From: Acidobacteriota bacterium
Lineage (GTDB): Bacteria; Acidobacteriota; Terriglobia; Terriglobales; Acidobacteriaceae
Length of the DNA stretch: 64,000 nt
Assembly (NCBI GenBank): GCA_021779935.1
Contig: JAJXZT010000048.1
Span: forward strand, 124,001 to 188,000
Direction of reading: 5' to 3'
Both the position numbers and the translations under genes were made by a program. Positions 1 to 9,413 of this stretch are shown piece after piece. The notes under the pieces were generated by a model. The model was not told the origin of the DNA. It ran no database searches and was given only the letters and a program-made list of their open reading frames with translations. Each line of letters begins with the position of its first letter. Positions within the stretch are counted from its first letter, which is position 1.

Positions 1-1
1 G

Positions 2-481
2 ATGGCGCGGATATTCGGGTTGGAAGTATTGCGCATGGCCCAAAGCGATGTGTTGCCACTGGACTACGCCTTGTATGGAAACACGATCCGCGGATACCTC
101 GTGGATGCGCAGCGTCGAGTGGAGGAAGCACATTGGAGCACGAACATTGATTTTGGTCCGGCGATTGAAGCAGCGGACCGGTTTGCAGCGGCGGGCAAGG
201 AACTGGATGCGGCCGAAAAGGAGCCTCCGGAGAAAGCAGCCAAGGTCAACCAGGCATTGATGGATGCGGAGAGAGCGCTGTTGACCAGCGGATTGCCGAA
301 CCGTCCGTGGTTCAAGCACGCGATCTATGCACCGGGCGAGTACACAGGGTACGCAGCCGTTGTGATTCCCGGAGTGAATGAATCGATTGATCGGAATGAT
401 CCGACGCAGACGGCAGCGCAGCTTGCGGAGGTTACCAAAGCCCTGAATCGCGCGGCAGAAACACTGGAGTCCGTGCGCTAA
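2..481 (+). CDS. C-terminal part of an M28-family (PSMA/NAALADase-like) peptidase
   Basis: Only the last ~159 residues are present; the gene begins before the window, so the first Met seen is probably internal. The region corresponds to the transferrin-receptor-type dimerisation domain found at the C-terminus of glutamate carboxypeptidase II-like zinc peptidases. The clearest signature is LPNRPWFKHAIYAPGEYTGY followed by a PGVNESID segment, which matches the conserved 'RpfyrHviyAPs..Y.g...PGi.daid' pattern of that family. The metal-binding catalytic domain lies upstream and cannot be checked. Such proteins are usually secreted or periplasmic aminopeptidases or dipeptidases; substrate specificity cannot be told from this fragment. 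Confidence 0.82.
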   Translation: MARIFGLEVLRMAQSDVLPLDYALYGNTIRGYLVDAQRRVEEAHWSTNIDFGPAIEAADRFAAAGKELDAAEKEPPEKAAKVNQALMDAERALLTSGLPNRPWFKHAIYAPGEYTGYAAVVIPGVNESIDRNDPTQTAAQLAEVTKALNRAAETLESVR

Positions 482-561
482 GGTGGTGAGAAGTACAGTC
501 CCTGGGAGTGTACTTTTGCTGAATAGTCTGGCTGCGCGCGATGTGATAGAGTCCGGCAAGA

Positions 562-756
562 ATGAACGTCCATTGGGAAACGCGCGTGGCCAGTCTTATG
601 GCAGGTGGGGGAGCGATCTGGGTTGTGTACGCAGCAACAGAGCACTTCACGAACCTGGTCACTCTACTTTTGCCGCGTGGGCCGCTTGAGACATGCGCAA
701 TCGGCATACTGATCTGGCTGCACGCGAAATGGCGGAACAGCGTACAACTCCGGTAG
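562..756 (+). CDS. Possible small membrane protein (64 aa)
   Basis: A short reading frame in the gap between the peptidase gene and the terminator facing thiC. It encodes a peptide with two hydrophobic stretches (about residues 12-36 and 43-53), which could form one or two membrane helices, and a basic C-terminus. There is no strong ribosome-binding site before the ATG and I recognise no family. It may be a real small protein or chance coding; nothing else in this gap competes for the sequence. Confidence 0.35.
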   Translation: MNVHWETRVASLMAGGGAIWVVYAATEHFTNLVTLLLPRGPLETCAIGILIWLHAKWRNSVQLR

Positions 757-797
757 TGGAGAAACGCCGATAACCGCAGGATGTTTCAGAAATAACA

Positions 798-824
798 AGG
801 CCGCGAGGGTTCGCGGCCTGTTTT
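798..824. terminator. Bidirectional intrinsic terminator between the peptidase region and thiC
   Basis: A perfect 9-bp GC-rich stem (798-806 with 811-819) and 4-nt loop, followed by GTTTT. It sits just beyond the end of thiC and can serve transcripts from both sides. Confidence 0.75.
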
Positions 825-841
825 GTGCCTAAAACTCAAAC

Positions 842-2344
<1,503 letters not shown>

Positions 2345-2569
2345 TTATACGCCCTGATTCGGCGCGGGTTTCGGCTCGAAGCGTGCGTCTTTCGAGGGCT
2401 TGCGAAGCGGCAGACCGGGGCGTTCCGAGGACCGCACATTTTGTTCATCACACATAAGAGGCAGTTGCCTTGACCCGCGCCTTGCGGAGAAGTAACCTCA
2501 AGAGAACAGGGGTGCCGATGGCAAGGGTTTTGCGTCGTAAGAGGGCGCCGGTGCATCCCTTTATCAACT

Positions 2570-3034
2570 ATGTCGCCACAATCTCGCAAATACGCTAAGT
2601 TCGGCATTCCGATCACAATCATCGTTCTCGCACTGGGATACCTCGCCTACAGCGGCGTCCAGGAAACAAAGAGCTACTACGTCACGATCAAGGAACTGAA
2701 CGGCATGGGAGGCAGTGCGTACAGCAAACGTCTGCGTGTCGCCGGAAGCGTGCAACCGGATTCCATCAAACGGCAGGGACCGAAGGTTGAATTCAACCTG
2801 GTGGAAAACGGACTGGTATTGCCGGTGGTGTACACGGGAAGTGAAACGCCGCCAGATACTTTCAAGGACAACTCCCAGGCGCTGGTCGAGGGAAACTACG
2901 GGCGCGATGGAGTGTTCCACGCCCAGATGCTGCAGGCCAAGTGCGCGTCGAAATATGCGGCGATGCCAACGGCGACGGCAGCAAACACACCGGCGCCTAA
3001 CCCGGAAGCCGCGAGTACGAATCTTCCCAAGTGA
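2570..3034 (+). CDS. ccmE: Cytochrome c maturation haem chaperone CcmE, CxxxY type
   Basis: Membrane-anchored, exported haem chaperone of System I cytochrome c maturation. There is one N-terminal transmembrane helix (about residues 12-29), an OB-fold domain (about 35-130) and a flexible Ala/Pro-rich tail. In the canonical protein haem is bound covalently by a His in a 'HxxxY' motif; here the aligned segment reads KCASKY, so the ligand position is Cys (CxxxY), the variant known from Desulfovibrio and archaea. The gene opens a ccmEABCD operon and its stop overlaps the GTG start of ccmA (GTGA). There is no strong ribosome-binding site before the chosen ATG, so the exact N-terminus is less sure than the identity. 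Confidence 0.9.
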   Translation: MSPQSRKYAKFGIPITIIVLALGYLAYSGVQETKSYYVTIKELNGMGGSAYSKRLRVAGSVQPDSIKRQGPKVEFNLVENGLVLPVVYTGSETPPDTFKDNSQALVEGNYGRDGVFHAQMLQAKCASKYAAMPTATAANTPAPNPEAASTNLPK

Positions 3035-3762
3035 GCTCGGAGCACATCTCGAACGACAACGCCGCCGGTACACAGCCGGCGGTTGCTTTGTCTGAGGTTG
3101 TACGGCACTTCGGCCGTTTTGCCGCCGTGCGGGAAGTGACTGCGGACTTTGCACCGGGCAGGCTCTACGTCGTACTGGGAGAGAACGGCGCGGGGAAATC
3201 GACGCTGCTGCGCATGATGGCGGGGCTATTGCAACCGACTCGCGGGACGATCCGCATCCTGGGAGAGACGGATATAAGAGCTGTGGCGACCCGCATGGGG
3301 TATATGGGCCACGCGCCGCTGCTCTACGACGAACTGGATGCGATGGAGAACCTGCGGTACTTTGCAGGGCTCTATTCCATCCACGACGACCGTGTGTGCG
3401 CTGCCGCCATCGAGCGCGTAGGTCTCAACCCGGAACTGAAGCGCCGCGTTGGCCAGTATTCGCAGGGAATGCGTCAGCGTGCGTCGCTGGCGAGGGCAAT
3501 CCTGCACAACCCGGAGCTGCTCCTGCTGGACGAACCATTCTCAAATGTCGATGTAAAGTCGGCGCATGAAATGGCACGGCTGCTGGGTGCAATGCGCGAC
3601 GAAGGCAAGACAGTTTTCGTCGTGACTCACCAGGCGGCGGTGATGGAGCCCGTGGCTGACGAGTCGATCGTCATGCACACAGGGCGGCTGATTGCGCGGG
3701 AGCAGGGAATTCCTCAATCTCTCCTATCGCCGTATGCACGGCCTTCCGAGGTGCGGCGATGA
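3031..3762 (+). CDS. ccmA: Haem exporter ATP-binding protein CcmA
   Basis: ABC ATPase that works with CcmB and CcmC to load haem onto CcmE and release holo-CcmE. Visible motifs are Walker A GENGAGKST (about residue 51-59), the signature YSQGMRQR, Walker B LLLLDEP and a switch His in VVTHQ. The GTG start overlaps the ccmE stop by 4 nt and the stop overlaps the ATG of ccmB, showing translational coupling. Length (243 aa with this start) is slightly above typical CcmA because of a ~16-residue N-terminal extension before the domain begins. On sequence alone it could be another ABC transporter ATPase; the neighbours settle the assignment. Confidence 0.93.
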   Translation: MSSEHISNDNAAGTQPAVALSEVVRHFGRFAAVREVTADFAPGRLYVVLGENGAGKSTLLRMMAGLLQPTRGTIRILGETDIRAVATRMGYMGHAPLLYDELDAMENLRYFAGLYSIHDDRVCAAAIERVGLNPELKRRVGQYSQGMRQRASLARAILHNPELLLLDEPFSNVDVKSAHEMARLLGAMRDEGKTVFVVTHQAAVMEPVADESIVMHTGRLIAREQGIPQSLLSPYARPSEVRR

Positions 3763-4433
3763 GCATATTGGGGGTGACACAGCGGACGTTGCGGAAAGAC
3801 CTTCGTTTGGAGTGGCGATCGAAAGACGCCATCAACAGCATGCTGTTCTTCGCGCTGCTGGTAGTGGTGATCTTCAGTTTTGCGTTTGACCCAACTGCAG
3901 AAGAGTCACGCCATATTGCCGGCGGGCTGATCTGGGTGGCGTTCCTGTTTGCGGCGGTAGTCGCACTGAATCAGACTTGGGCGCGCGAGCTCCGCAACCA
4001 GGTGCTGGACGCGTATCGCGTATCGCCAGCTCCGGCGACGGCGCTCTTTCTGGCGAAGGCGTTGGGTAATTTTCTGTTCGTCGTGGTACTGGAAGCCTTG
4101 ATGGCGCCGCTGTTCGTGGTTTTTTATAATCTGCGATCAGTGGGGCCTGTCTACCAACTGCTGGTAGTGGGGGCGCTGGGAACGTGGGCGCTGGTAGTGA
4201 ACGGGACTTTCTTTGCAGCGATGTCGATTCGCACGAGAAGCCGCGAGATCATGCTGCCGCTGATCCTGTTCCCGATTTCAATTCCGGCGCTGCTGGCGAT
4301 GGTGGACGCGACGACGTCGATCCTGACGGGGAGCGCTTCGCCGGCGTTCTGGATTCGGCTATTGGCAATTTATGACTTGGTATTTACCACGGTTTGCTTA
4401 TCATTGTTCGAAACGGTGCTAAACGCGGAATGA
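3759..4433 (+). CDS. ccmB: Haem exporter membrane subunit CcmB
   Basis: Polytopic ABC permease partner of CcmA with about six hydrophobic helices spread over 224 residues, the usual length for the family. The N-terminal segment with Arg-rich KDLRLEWRSKDAI, then a first helix and a WARELRNQVLD loop, is typical of CcmB. Start ATG overlaps the ccmA stop (ATGA), and its own stop overlaps the ccmC start. It lies in the cytoplasmic membrane and acts in holo-CcmE release together with CcmA, CcmC and CcmD. Confidence 0.93.
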   Translation: MSILGVTQRTLRKDLRLEWRSKDAINSMLFFALLVVVIFSFAFDPTAEESRHIAGGLIWVAFLFAAVVALNQTWARELRNQVLDAYRVSPAPATALFLAKALGNFLFVVVLEALMAPLFVVFYNLRSVGPVYQLLVVGALGTWALVVNGTFFAAMSIRTRSREIMLPLILFPISIPALLAMVDATTSILTGSASPAFWIRLLAIYDLVFTTVCLSLFETVLNAE

Positions 4434-5128
4434 AAAAGACATTTCCAATCTTTGCGATTGCTACGCTCGGGTTGCTTTCGTACGCGCTCTATCAAGCACT
4501 GGTGGTGGCGCCGACGGAAGTGACCATGGGCAACGTGCAGAGGATCTTCTACTATCACCTACCCTCGGCGTGGGTGGCCTTTGCTCTGTTCTTCGTGAAC
4601 TTTCTCGCCTCCATCTGGTACCTGGCAAAGCGCACTGCGGGTTCGGATGCGCTGGCGCTGGCATCGGCTGAAGTGGGAGTGGTTTTCTGCACGATTGTGC
4701 TGCTGACAGGGCCGATCTGGGCGCGACCGGTGTGGGGCATCTGGTGGACGTGGGACGCGCGGCTGACGAGCACGCTGGTGCTGTGGCTGATCTATGTCGC
4801 TTATCTCATGCTGCGGCGTTTTGCGAGCGGCGGACAGACTCCGGTGCTGGCCGCGGCGCTGGCGATCTTTGGATTCGTCGACGTTCCAATCGTGTACCTT
4901 TCCATCCGGTTCTTTCGTACGCAACATCCACAACCGGTGATTGGCGGCGGTCCTGGCTCGGGCCTTGATCCTCGAATGTGGACGGCGGTGCTGTGGAACC
5001 TGGCGGCATTTGCAGCTTATGGAAGCCTGCTGGTCTGGACGCGCTATCGCATGGCGATGGTGGAGCGGCAGGTGGAAGAGGCCCACGCGCAAAGGGCGCT
5101 GGAGAGCAACGAAGGGGCAGAGCAATGA
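4430..5128 (+). CDS. ccmC: Haem-handling membrane protein CcmC
   Basis: Six-helix member of the haem-handling protein superfamily that transfers haem to CcmE. The tryptophan-rich WWD motif is present as WGIWWTWDARLT (near residue 100), flanked by His residues in periplasmic loops. I chose the ATG at 4430, which overlaps the ccmB stop (ATGA), over an upstream in-frame TTG at 4394 that would lie inside ccmB and has no ribosome-binding site; the product is then 232 residues, normal for CcmC. The stop overlaps the start of ccmD. Confidence 0.92.
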   Translation: MKKTFPIFAIATLGLLSYALYQALVVAPTEVTMGNVQRIFYYHLPSAWVAFALFFVNFLASIWYLAKRTAGSDALALASAEVGVVFCTIVLLTGPIWARPVWGIWWTWDARLTSTLVLWLIYVAYLMLRRFASGGQTPVLAAALAIFGFVDVPIVYLSIRFFRTQHPQPVIGGGPGSGLDPRMWTAVLWNLAAFAAYGSLLVWTRYRMAMVERQVEEAHAQRALESNEGAEQ

Positions 5129-5259
5129 CACACGACGATAAGTTTCTCTTTGCCGCGTATGTGGTTACGTGGGCGGTCCATATCGTATACCTCCTTTACC
5201 TCACCGGCCGGTCGCGGCGTCTGCGCAACGAGATCCGTGACCTCGAGCGCAAGCCGTAG
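5125..5259 (+). CDS. ccmD: Small membrane protein CcmD
   Basis: A 44-residue product with one transmembrane helix (about residues 7-27), followed by a basic Arg-rich stretch (RSRRLRNEIRDLERK) as in other CcmD proteins, which stabilise the CcmABC/CcmE complex. The ATG overlaps the ccmC stop (ATGA), and the next gene begins 2 nt after its stop. Identity rests mainly on operon position, size and topology, since CcmD sequences are poorly conserved. Confidence 0.78.
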   Translation: MTHDDKFLFAAYVVTWAVHIVYLLYLTGRSRRLRNEIRDLERKP

Positions 5260-5261
5260 CC

Positions 5262-5738
5262 GTGAAAGACAGTGCTCGTACGATCCTCAGCGCGTTCGGC
5301 GTGGCTTGCCTGTTGTTTGCGATGGCCGCGATCCTGATGAGCCTGCCATTTGCAGCGCGTCAATATGCGGTGTTGAAGCATTGGCCGGAGACGAAGGCAC
5401 AGGTCCTGTCGAGCAACGTAGTACAACGCGGTAGCGGCAACTACTCAGTCCAACTGGAATTGATGCTGCAAGTGGCGGGACATCCGCAGGTTGTGACGAC
5501 GGAGATGCCTGAGCCCGGCAGTGATGCCGAGAAAGCACAGAAGACGGCGGACCGATTCCACCAGGGTTTGTGGATCGTCATTCGGTACAACCCTGCCGAC
5601 ATTTCTGAAATTCGGCTCGATTCCGACCATCCGACACGCTTCTTCCGGCTTCCTATTCTGCTGGGATCGACGGCGCTGCTGTTCGGGGCGATTGCGATCG
5701 TGTTTTTCTGGTTTGCGCGCAGAGCCTCCACGAATTGA
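5262..5738 (+). CDS. DUF3592-type membrane protein
   Basis: 158-residue protein with an N-terminal transmembrane helix (about 8-30), a soluble middle domain that begins with the 'WP.t.A.V' pattern of DUF3592 (HWPETKAQVLSS) and contains a VIRYNPADISEIRL segment, and a C-terminal helix (about 130-152). The GTG start lies 2 nt after ccmD, so it is cotranscribed with the ccm genes, but I know of no role for this family in cytochrome c assembly. A strong terminator follows, so the operon ends here; ccmF, ccmG and ccmH are not in the window. Confidence 0.78.
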   Translation: MKDSARTILSAFGVACLLFAMAAILMSLPFAARQYAVLKHWPETKAQVLSSNVVQRGSGNYSVQLELMLQVAGHPQVVTTEMPEPGSDAEKAQKTADRFHQGLWIVIRYNPADISEIRLDSDHPTRFFRLPILLGSTALLFGAIAIVFFWFARRASTN

Positions 5739-5769
5739 AAAGGCTGCGCCGAGACGCAGCCTTTCTCTC
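5739..5769. terminator. Terminator ending the ccm operon
   Basis: A 10-bp stem (5739-5748 with 5755-5764) and 6-nt loop. The arms start with AAA and end with TTT, so it can work in both directions between the convergent genes ending at 5738 and 5785. Confidence 0.72.
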
Positions 5770-5784
5770 TCCACAAGCTGAACT

Positions 5785-6279
5785 TTAGTCGGCCACCTGG
5801 GTTGGATCGCCCGTGTGATATTCGTCGATTTCGGATCGGATGTAAGCCTGAATCGCCTGGCGTGCAGTATCGTTGAACGTAAAAAGCCGTAGGGCGCCGC
5901 CGCCGTCGATCGATTTCGGGTCAAAAGTAATGTCGTCGCGGAATTTCTTCATCCCAGCAACGCCATCCACGTCCTTGCCGTGCAAGGCATAGACGGTATC
6001 AAAGTTGCCCTTGCCCCACTCCTTCGCTTCGCGATCCAGGTATTTGCGAATCGCATTGATGGTGGCGGAGTCATTGGCGTCCTTGGCAACGATTTCGATG
6101 GCGCCTCCGCTCTTCAGCAGCCAGAAGTGCATTGTGGTTTTGGACAGATCAAAACCAAGTATTTTCTGGATCCTTTCATTGGCAGCCTGATTCTGGGGAG
6201 CGGCGGAACTTTGTCCAAATGCATTTAGACCCAGAAGAAGCGCAACCAACAGCGTTCCGAACACCGCGATTCGTTTCAT
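5785..6279 (-). CDS. Secreted hypothetical protein
   Basis: 164 residues from the chosen ATG, which has a GAGG ribosome-binding site 9 nt upstream; a longer reading frame to 6432 has no such site. The N-terminus (MKRIAVFGTLLVALLLGLNAFG) is a clear Sec signal peptide. The mature part has no cysteines and contains an 'GKDVDGVAGMKKFRDDITFDP' type segment and an acidic C-terminus. I recognise no named domain. It is probably a periplasmic protein; the adjacent GtrA and CDP-alcohol genes are on the same strand 88 nt upstream and may be cotranscribed. Confidence 0.7.
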   Translation of the reverse strand: MKRIAVFGTLLVALLLGLNAFGQSSAAPQNQAANERIQKILGFDLSKTTMHFWLLKSGGAIEIVAKDANDSATINAIRKYLDREAKEWGKGNFDTVYALHGKDVDGVAGMKKFRDDITFDPKSIDGGGALRLFTFNDTARQAIQAYIRSEIDEYHTGDPTQVAD

Positions 6280-6367
6280 GGCACCCATCCTCGACGCAAA
6301 AGAGTTTTCAGAGCCCGTCATTCCTAGTCGATGACCAGATGTTGCAGTGTTGGATACGTTATCTCCG

Positions 6368-6844
6368 TCACTTGCGAAACGCAAGCCCAAGCTGCATGGA
6401 ATGTGCCCGGGAGGACCTTCTTTCGCGGGCAACCCGGAAAACGAGCAACTCGCCGAGGAAGAAATTCACCAGCGAACAGGCAACAATACTGACAAGGTTG
6501 GAGATCAGAATCGGGACATGCGCGTGCCCGAAGAGAAGTGTCATGAAAGTGAGGCTTCCCGCGAGCGAAACGGCGCCATTCGTCAGGTGGAACTGCACAA
6601 ACCTGGCGAAGATCAACCGCGGCGAATGAAGGTTCCGGTCTCGCCAAGTGTAAAGCACGTGCCAGACGAAATTGTGGATGATCGTACACTCGACCGCGAT
6701 CAGGGTCGCCACCTGGTACTGCAAAAACAGACCATGGGTGAGCCACTGGAGGATGGCGAGTTGCACGAGAACGCCGACTAATCCGACCGCGTTGAAGCGC
6801 AGCCAGCGCCGGAGATATGACATTTGCCCGTGATTGCGGTTCAT
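6368..6844 (-). CDS. GtrA-like membrane protein
   Basis: 158-residue protein with four hydrophobic helices and the GtrA hallmarks: an N-terminal 'RFNAVGLVGVLVQLAIL' helix, the 'HNFVWHVLYTWRDR' loop and the 'NFFLGELLVFR' C-terminal signature (canonical 'nF....wvF'). GtrA proteins are thought to flip or chaperone polyprenyl-linked sugars for cell-envelope glycosylation. The ATG overlaps the stop of the upstream CDP-alcohol transferase gene (ATGA), so the two are translationally coupled and likely work on the same lipid-linked envelope component. Confidence 0.86.
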   Translation of the reverse strand: MNRNHGQMSYLRRWLRFNAVGLVGVLVQLAILQWLTHGLFLQYQVATLIAVECTIIHNFVWHVLYTWRDRNLHSPRLIFARFVQFHLTNGAVSLAGSLTFMTLLFGHAHVPILISNLVSIVACSLVNFFLGELLVFRVARERRSSRAHSMQLGLAFRK

Positions 6845-7527
6845 CGCAGTGTCTCCTGACGATAGAGGGCGCAAGTGTGAACCGTAGCCTGGTAGAGAAA
6901 CATTAGTGCCATGCCGATGGCGCCGCAGAGTCCACCAGCATCGAAGAGCCGGTAAACGCCGCCGAACAGATGGACGTACGGCTTCCAGAGGAGAAAGGCG
7001 TTGCCGATCACGAGGAGAAACCGGAGCTCGGTGGGCCCAAACTTTGCGATTGAGATCTGGAAGACGGCCAGAGTGTAGGTAGCCAGAACGGCTTCCATGA
7101 ACAAAAGGTAATAGGTGAGCAACAGCGCCAATGCGATCCGTGGATGCATGTATCCGGAGACCGCGAGCCCTGACAACAGCGCCAGCGCGCCAATGGCGTC
7201 GACCAGGTGATCGACGTAGAAGCCGTAACGGGGGCGCGTCTGCTGCCGGAATAGTGCCAAAGTGCCATCGAGACTGTCACCAAGCCAGTTGAGGGCAAGA
7301 CAGATACTGCTGATCCAGACCCAGCGAACATCGATGGCTGTGGCGGCATAGCTTAGTCCCGCCGCGAGCATTGCGACCAGTCCAAGAGCCGTCAAGTGAT
7401 CGGAGTTAACGGCCTGCGGAGTTCGGGCCGCGAGCCACTGGAGAGCGGCGTGTTCGGGGGCCGAGAGAAAGCTCTTCTGGATGCGGGTTGCGGGCCGAAA
7501 GGTTGAGGGAATAGTGGTTGCGTTCAT
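6841..7527 (-). CDS. CDP-alcohol phosphatidyltransferase family protein
   Basis: 228-residue polytopic membrane enzyme. The family active-site motif is seen as D-x2-DG-x2-A...G-x3-D-x3-D (DSLDGTLALF ... GFYVDHLVD), with all four Asp present. The Arg that normally follows the Ala is Leu here, with an Arg two residues later and one extra residue before the Gly, so the motif departs from consensus. Members transfer a phosphoryl-alcohol from a CDP-activated donor. Start chosen at the ATG with an AGGGAG ribosome-binding site. First gene of a pair with the GtrA gene. Confidence 0.85.
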   Translation of the reverse strand: MNATTIPSTFRPATRIQKSFLSAPEHAALQWLAARTPQAVNSDHLTALGLVAMLAAGLSYAATAIDVRWVWISSICLALNWLGDSLDGTLALFRQQTRPRYGFYVDHLVDAIGALALLSGLAVSGYMHPRIALALLLTYYLLFMEAVLATYTLAVFQISIAKFGPTELRFLLVIGNAFLLWKPYVHLFGGVYRLFDAGGLCGAIGMALMFLYQATVHTCALYRQETLR

Positions 7528-7971
7528 ATGTGTCTCCCTGGCACGGTTGCCAGAGAGATGAAACCGCCATAGCCGCAAAATGGGAATGCACAGCGCCTCA
7601 TCCCAGAGGTCATCAGTTCATCACTTCATAAGTTATAGAAATATAGCCGGTTACACGCGAAGGTGATACGATCATGCAATTATCAAGGCGCTCACATATT
7701 GGGAGTGATGCTGGTCGCTTGCAGGAGAATCACGGCGAGCGACGAGATTTCCGAAAATTCGGAAACGCTCCGTGGCACAAAATAACCGGAAATCATTCGA
7801 GTTAGAATGGCTTTAGTTTGAGTTTGCCTCGGCATTTGACATTGTTGTTCTTGCCAGAGAATTCTGTGTTGCGGTTTGAACGTGGAGTAGTTTGTAGTTC
7901 ACAGCGCTGAAAGCAGTTCTGTGCCGGCTAATGTTGCGTGAGCCGTCTAACTCAGGTTTGGGGAGGTCGGG
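7528..7971. other. 444-nt intergenic region between divergent units
   Basis: No convincing coding sequence. It separates the minus-strand CDP-alcohol/GtrA genes from the plus-strand XRE regulator and must hold the promoters of both. An 18-bp palindrome at 7748-7765 is the only clear structure. A TTGACA at 7836-7841 could be a plus-strand -35, but the matching -10 is poor. Confidence 0.6.
7748..7765. promoter_or_regulatory. 18-bp palindrome, candidate operator
   Basis: Perfect inverted repeat: a 7-bp arm (TTTCCGA), AAAT, and its reverse complement. It is not followed by a T-tract, so it is not terminator-like. Lying between two divergent units, one of which encodes a CI-like regulator, it is a candidate binding site for that regulator. 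This is inference. Confidence 0.35.
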
Positions 7972-8754
7972 TTGACCGCAGGTGAAACCCTGCGCTCCCT
8001 CAGGGAGTCGCTGGGGCTGACCATACGGGACGTCGAGGCCGCCAGTCTTCGTCTTGCGACCAAGTACGAAAACCAGGAGTACTCGATATCGCTGAGCAGG
8101 CTCTCCGATATCGAGACGAAAGGTATAGTCCCGAGCATCTATAAGCTCTATACCCTCTCAGCGATCTATCGCCGGGACTTCAAGGAATTCCTGCGCCTTT
8201 ATGGAGTCGACCTTCAGAATTGCATTGGAGACATGTCGTTGGTGGAGATCCCAAACTCCCACCAGGTCAGCGTCCTGAACAACATAGACCCATACAACGT
8301 GCCGGTACGGATCGACCCGGGCTTCGATCTGCGCAACACCGGCGTGCTGGGGCGAATGATTCTGAAGTGGGGAACGGTTCCGCTTGCTTTCCTGGCAAAC
8401 TTTTCGGATCGCCGATACACCTATGCTTACGTCGGCACGGACGACTGGACGATGTACCCGTTGGTGCTGCCGGGGACATTCGTGCAAATTGACGAGGCGC
8501 GGAGCAAAGTTGTGGAGGGTTTGTGGCGATCGGAATACGAGCGGCCGATCTATTTTGTGGAGACGCGCGAAGGGTTTACATGCTGCTGGTGTGAGCTAAG
8601 CGGATCCAACATCACGCTGAAGCCGCACCCGATGTCCCCGACGCGGACGCGTATTCTCCGATACGGAAAGGACGCAGAGGTGATCGGCCAGGTCGTGGGG
8701 ATCGCTATGAAGTTGGATGATTGGACGAACCCCGAGAACGCGAGAGGAGTTTGA
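7972..8754 (+). CDS. XRE-family transcriptional regulator with S24-like C-terminal domain
   Basis: 260 residues. The N-terminal ~75 residues form a helix-turn-helix of the Cro/CI type (GETLRSLRESLGLTIRDVEAA, then SLSRLSDIETKGIVPSIYKL). The C-terminal half, with a 'PLVLPGTFVQID' segment followed by 'GLWRSEYERPIYFVETREG', resembles the LexA/CI-like S24 fold, but I cannot see a complete Ser-Lys self-cleavage pair. The TTG start is supported by a GGGGAGG ribosome-binding site ending 4-5 nt before it. Its last 50 nt overlap the convergent gene at 8705-9121. Regulated target unknown; the palindrome upstream suggests autoregulation. Confidence 0.85.
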   Translation: MTAGETLRSLRESLGLTIRDVEAASLRLATKYENQEYSISLSRLSDIETKGIVPSIYKLYTLSAIYRRDFKEFLRLYGVDLQNCIGDMSLVEIPNSHQVSVLNNIDPYNVPVRIDPGFDLRNTGVLGRMILKWGTVPLAFLANFSDRRYTYAYVGTDDWTMYPLVLPGTFVQIDEARSKVVEGLWRSEYERPIYFVETREGFTCCWCELSGSNITLKPHPMSPTRTRILRYGKDAEVIGQVVGIAMKLDDWTNPENARGV

Positions 8755-9121
8755 GCATTTTCAGAACAAGCGAAAAGTGCTGTGCAGACCCGCCCGCCAG
8801 TTCAGCCGGAACGACGTTCTCATTCTTCGAGAGACGCTCGGCATAATTCCCAACACCACCATCTTTCGCCGCTTCCGTTCGGGTCGCCTGCTCATAGAGA
8901 TCGGGGACCGGCGTCCGAAGCGTATCCAGAAACACGCTGGTATGGGCCTCTGAAATTGCCTTATTGGCCTTCTCCTCACCGTAAGTGGCTGACATTCCCC
9001 AATGTTCGTACTGCTTCTTCCCCACCCGAAGGCCAGCAAGAAATTCGAGGCGCTGCCAGACTCCCTCCATTGTGTCCAGAGTCCGGTGCATGAAGTCGTC
9101 GAATGCCGAGACGATTCTCAT
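8705..9121 (-). CDS. Conserved-looking hypothetical protein
   Basis: 138 residues, soluble, no signal peptide. It starts with 'MRIVSAFDDFMHRTLDTMEGVWQRL', then a helical stretch with a YGEEKANKAISEAHTSVFLDTLRTP segment, a pattern I associate with acidobacterial proteins of unknown function. It is convergent with the XRE regulator and overlaps its 3' end by 50 nt, and it points away from the membrane-protein pair that follows. The C-terminal Ser/Arg-rich tail lies in the overlap and may be poorly constrained. I cannot assign a function. Confidence 0.65.
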   Translation of the reverse strand: MRIVSAFDDFMHRTLDTMEGVWQRLEFLAGLRVGKKQYEHWGMSATYGEEKANKAISEAHTSVFLDTLRTPVPDLYEQATRTEAAKDGGVGNYAERLSKNENVVPAELAGGSAQHFSLVLKMLKLLSRSRGSSNHPTS

Positions 9122-9413
9122 TTTGTTCTACTTTCGGAACGCAGAAACACTTCCAAGTAATCGTTCACTAAGTTTCATTTGGCCCAACATAGCACGTGTA
9201 GACGATTTTACTGACAAAGAAATCTTAGCGCTGTTCCCGATTGACCGGGCGTTTGCCTCCTGGAATATTGCAGCCCTCCCTAGCAATCTGGCAAGCCAGG
9301 AGGAGGACAGTTACGGAATCAGAACGGAAGCGAAGATTTCCGACAGACATCGTAAGTCAGTCGGGCTCCAGGGATGTGTCGCCCGCTTCACATGTTGGCC
9401 TGAGGTGGATGTA

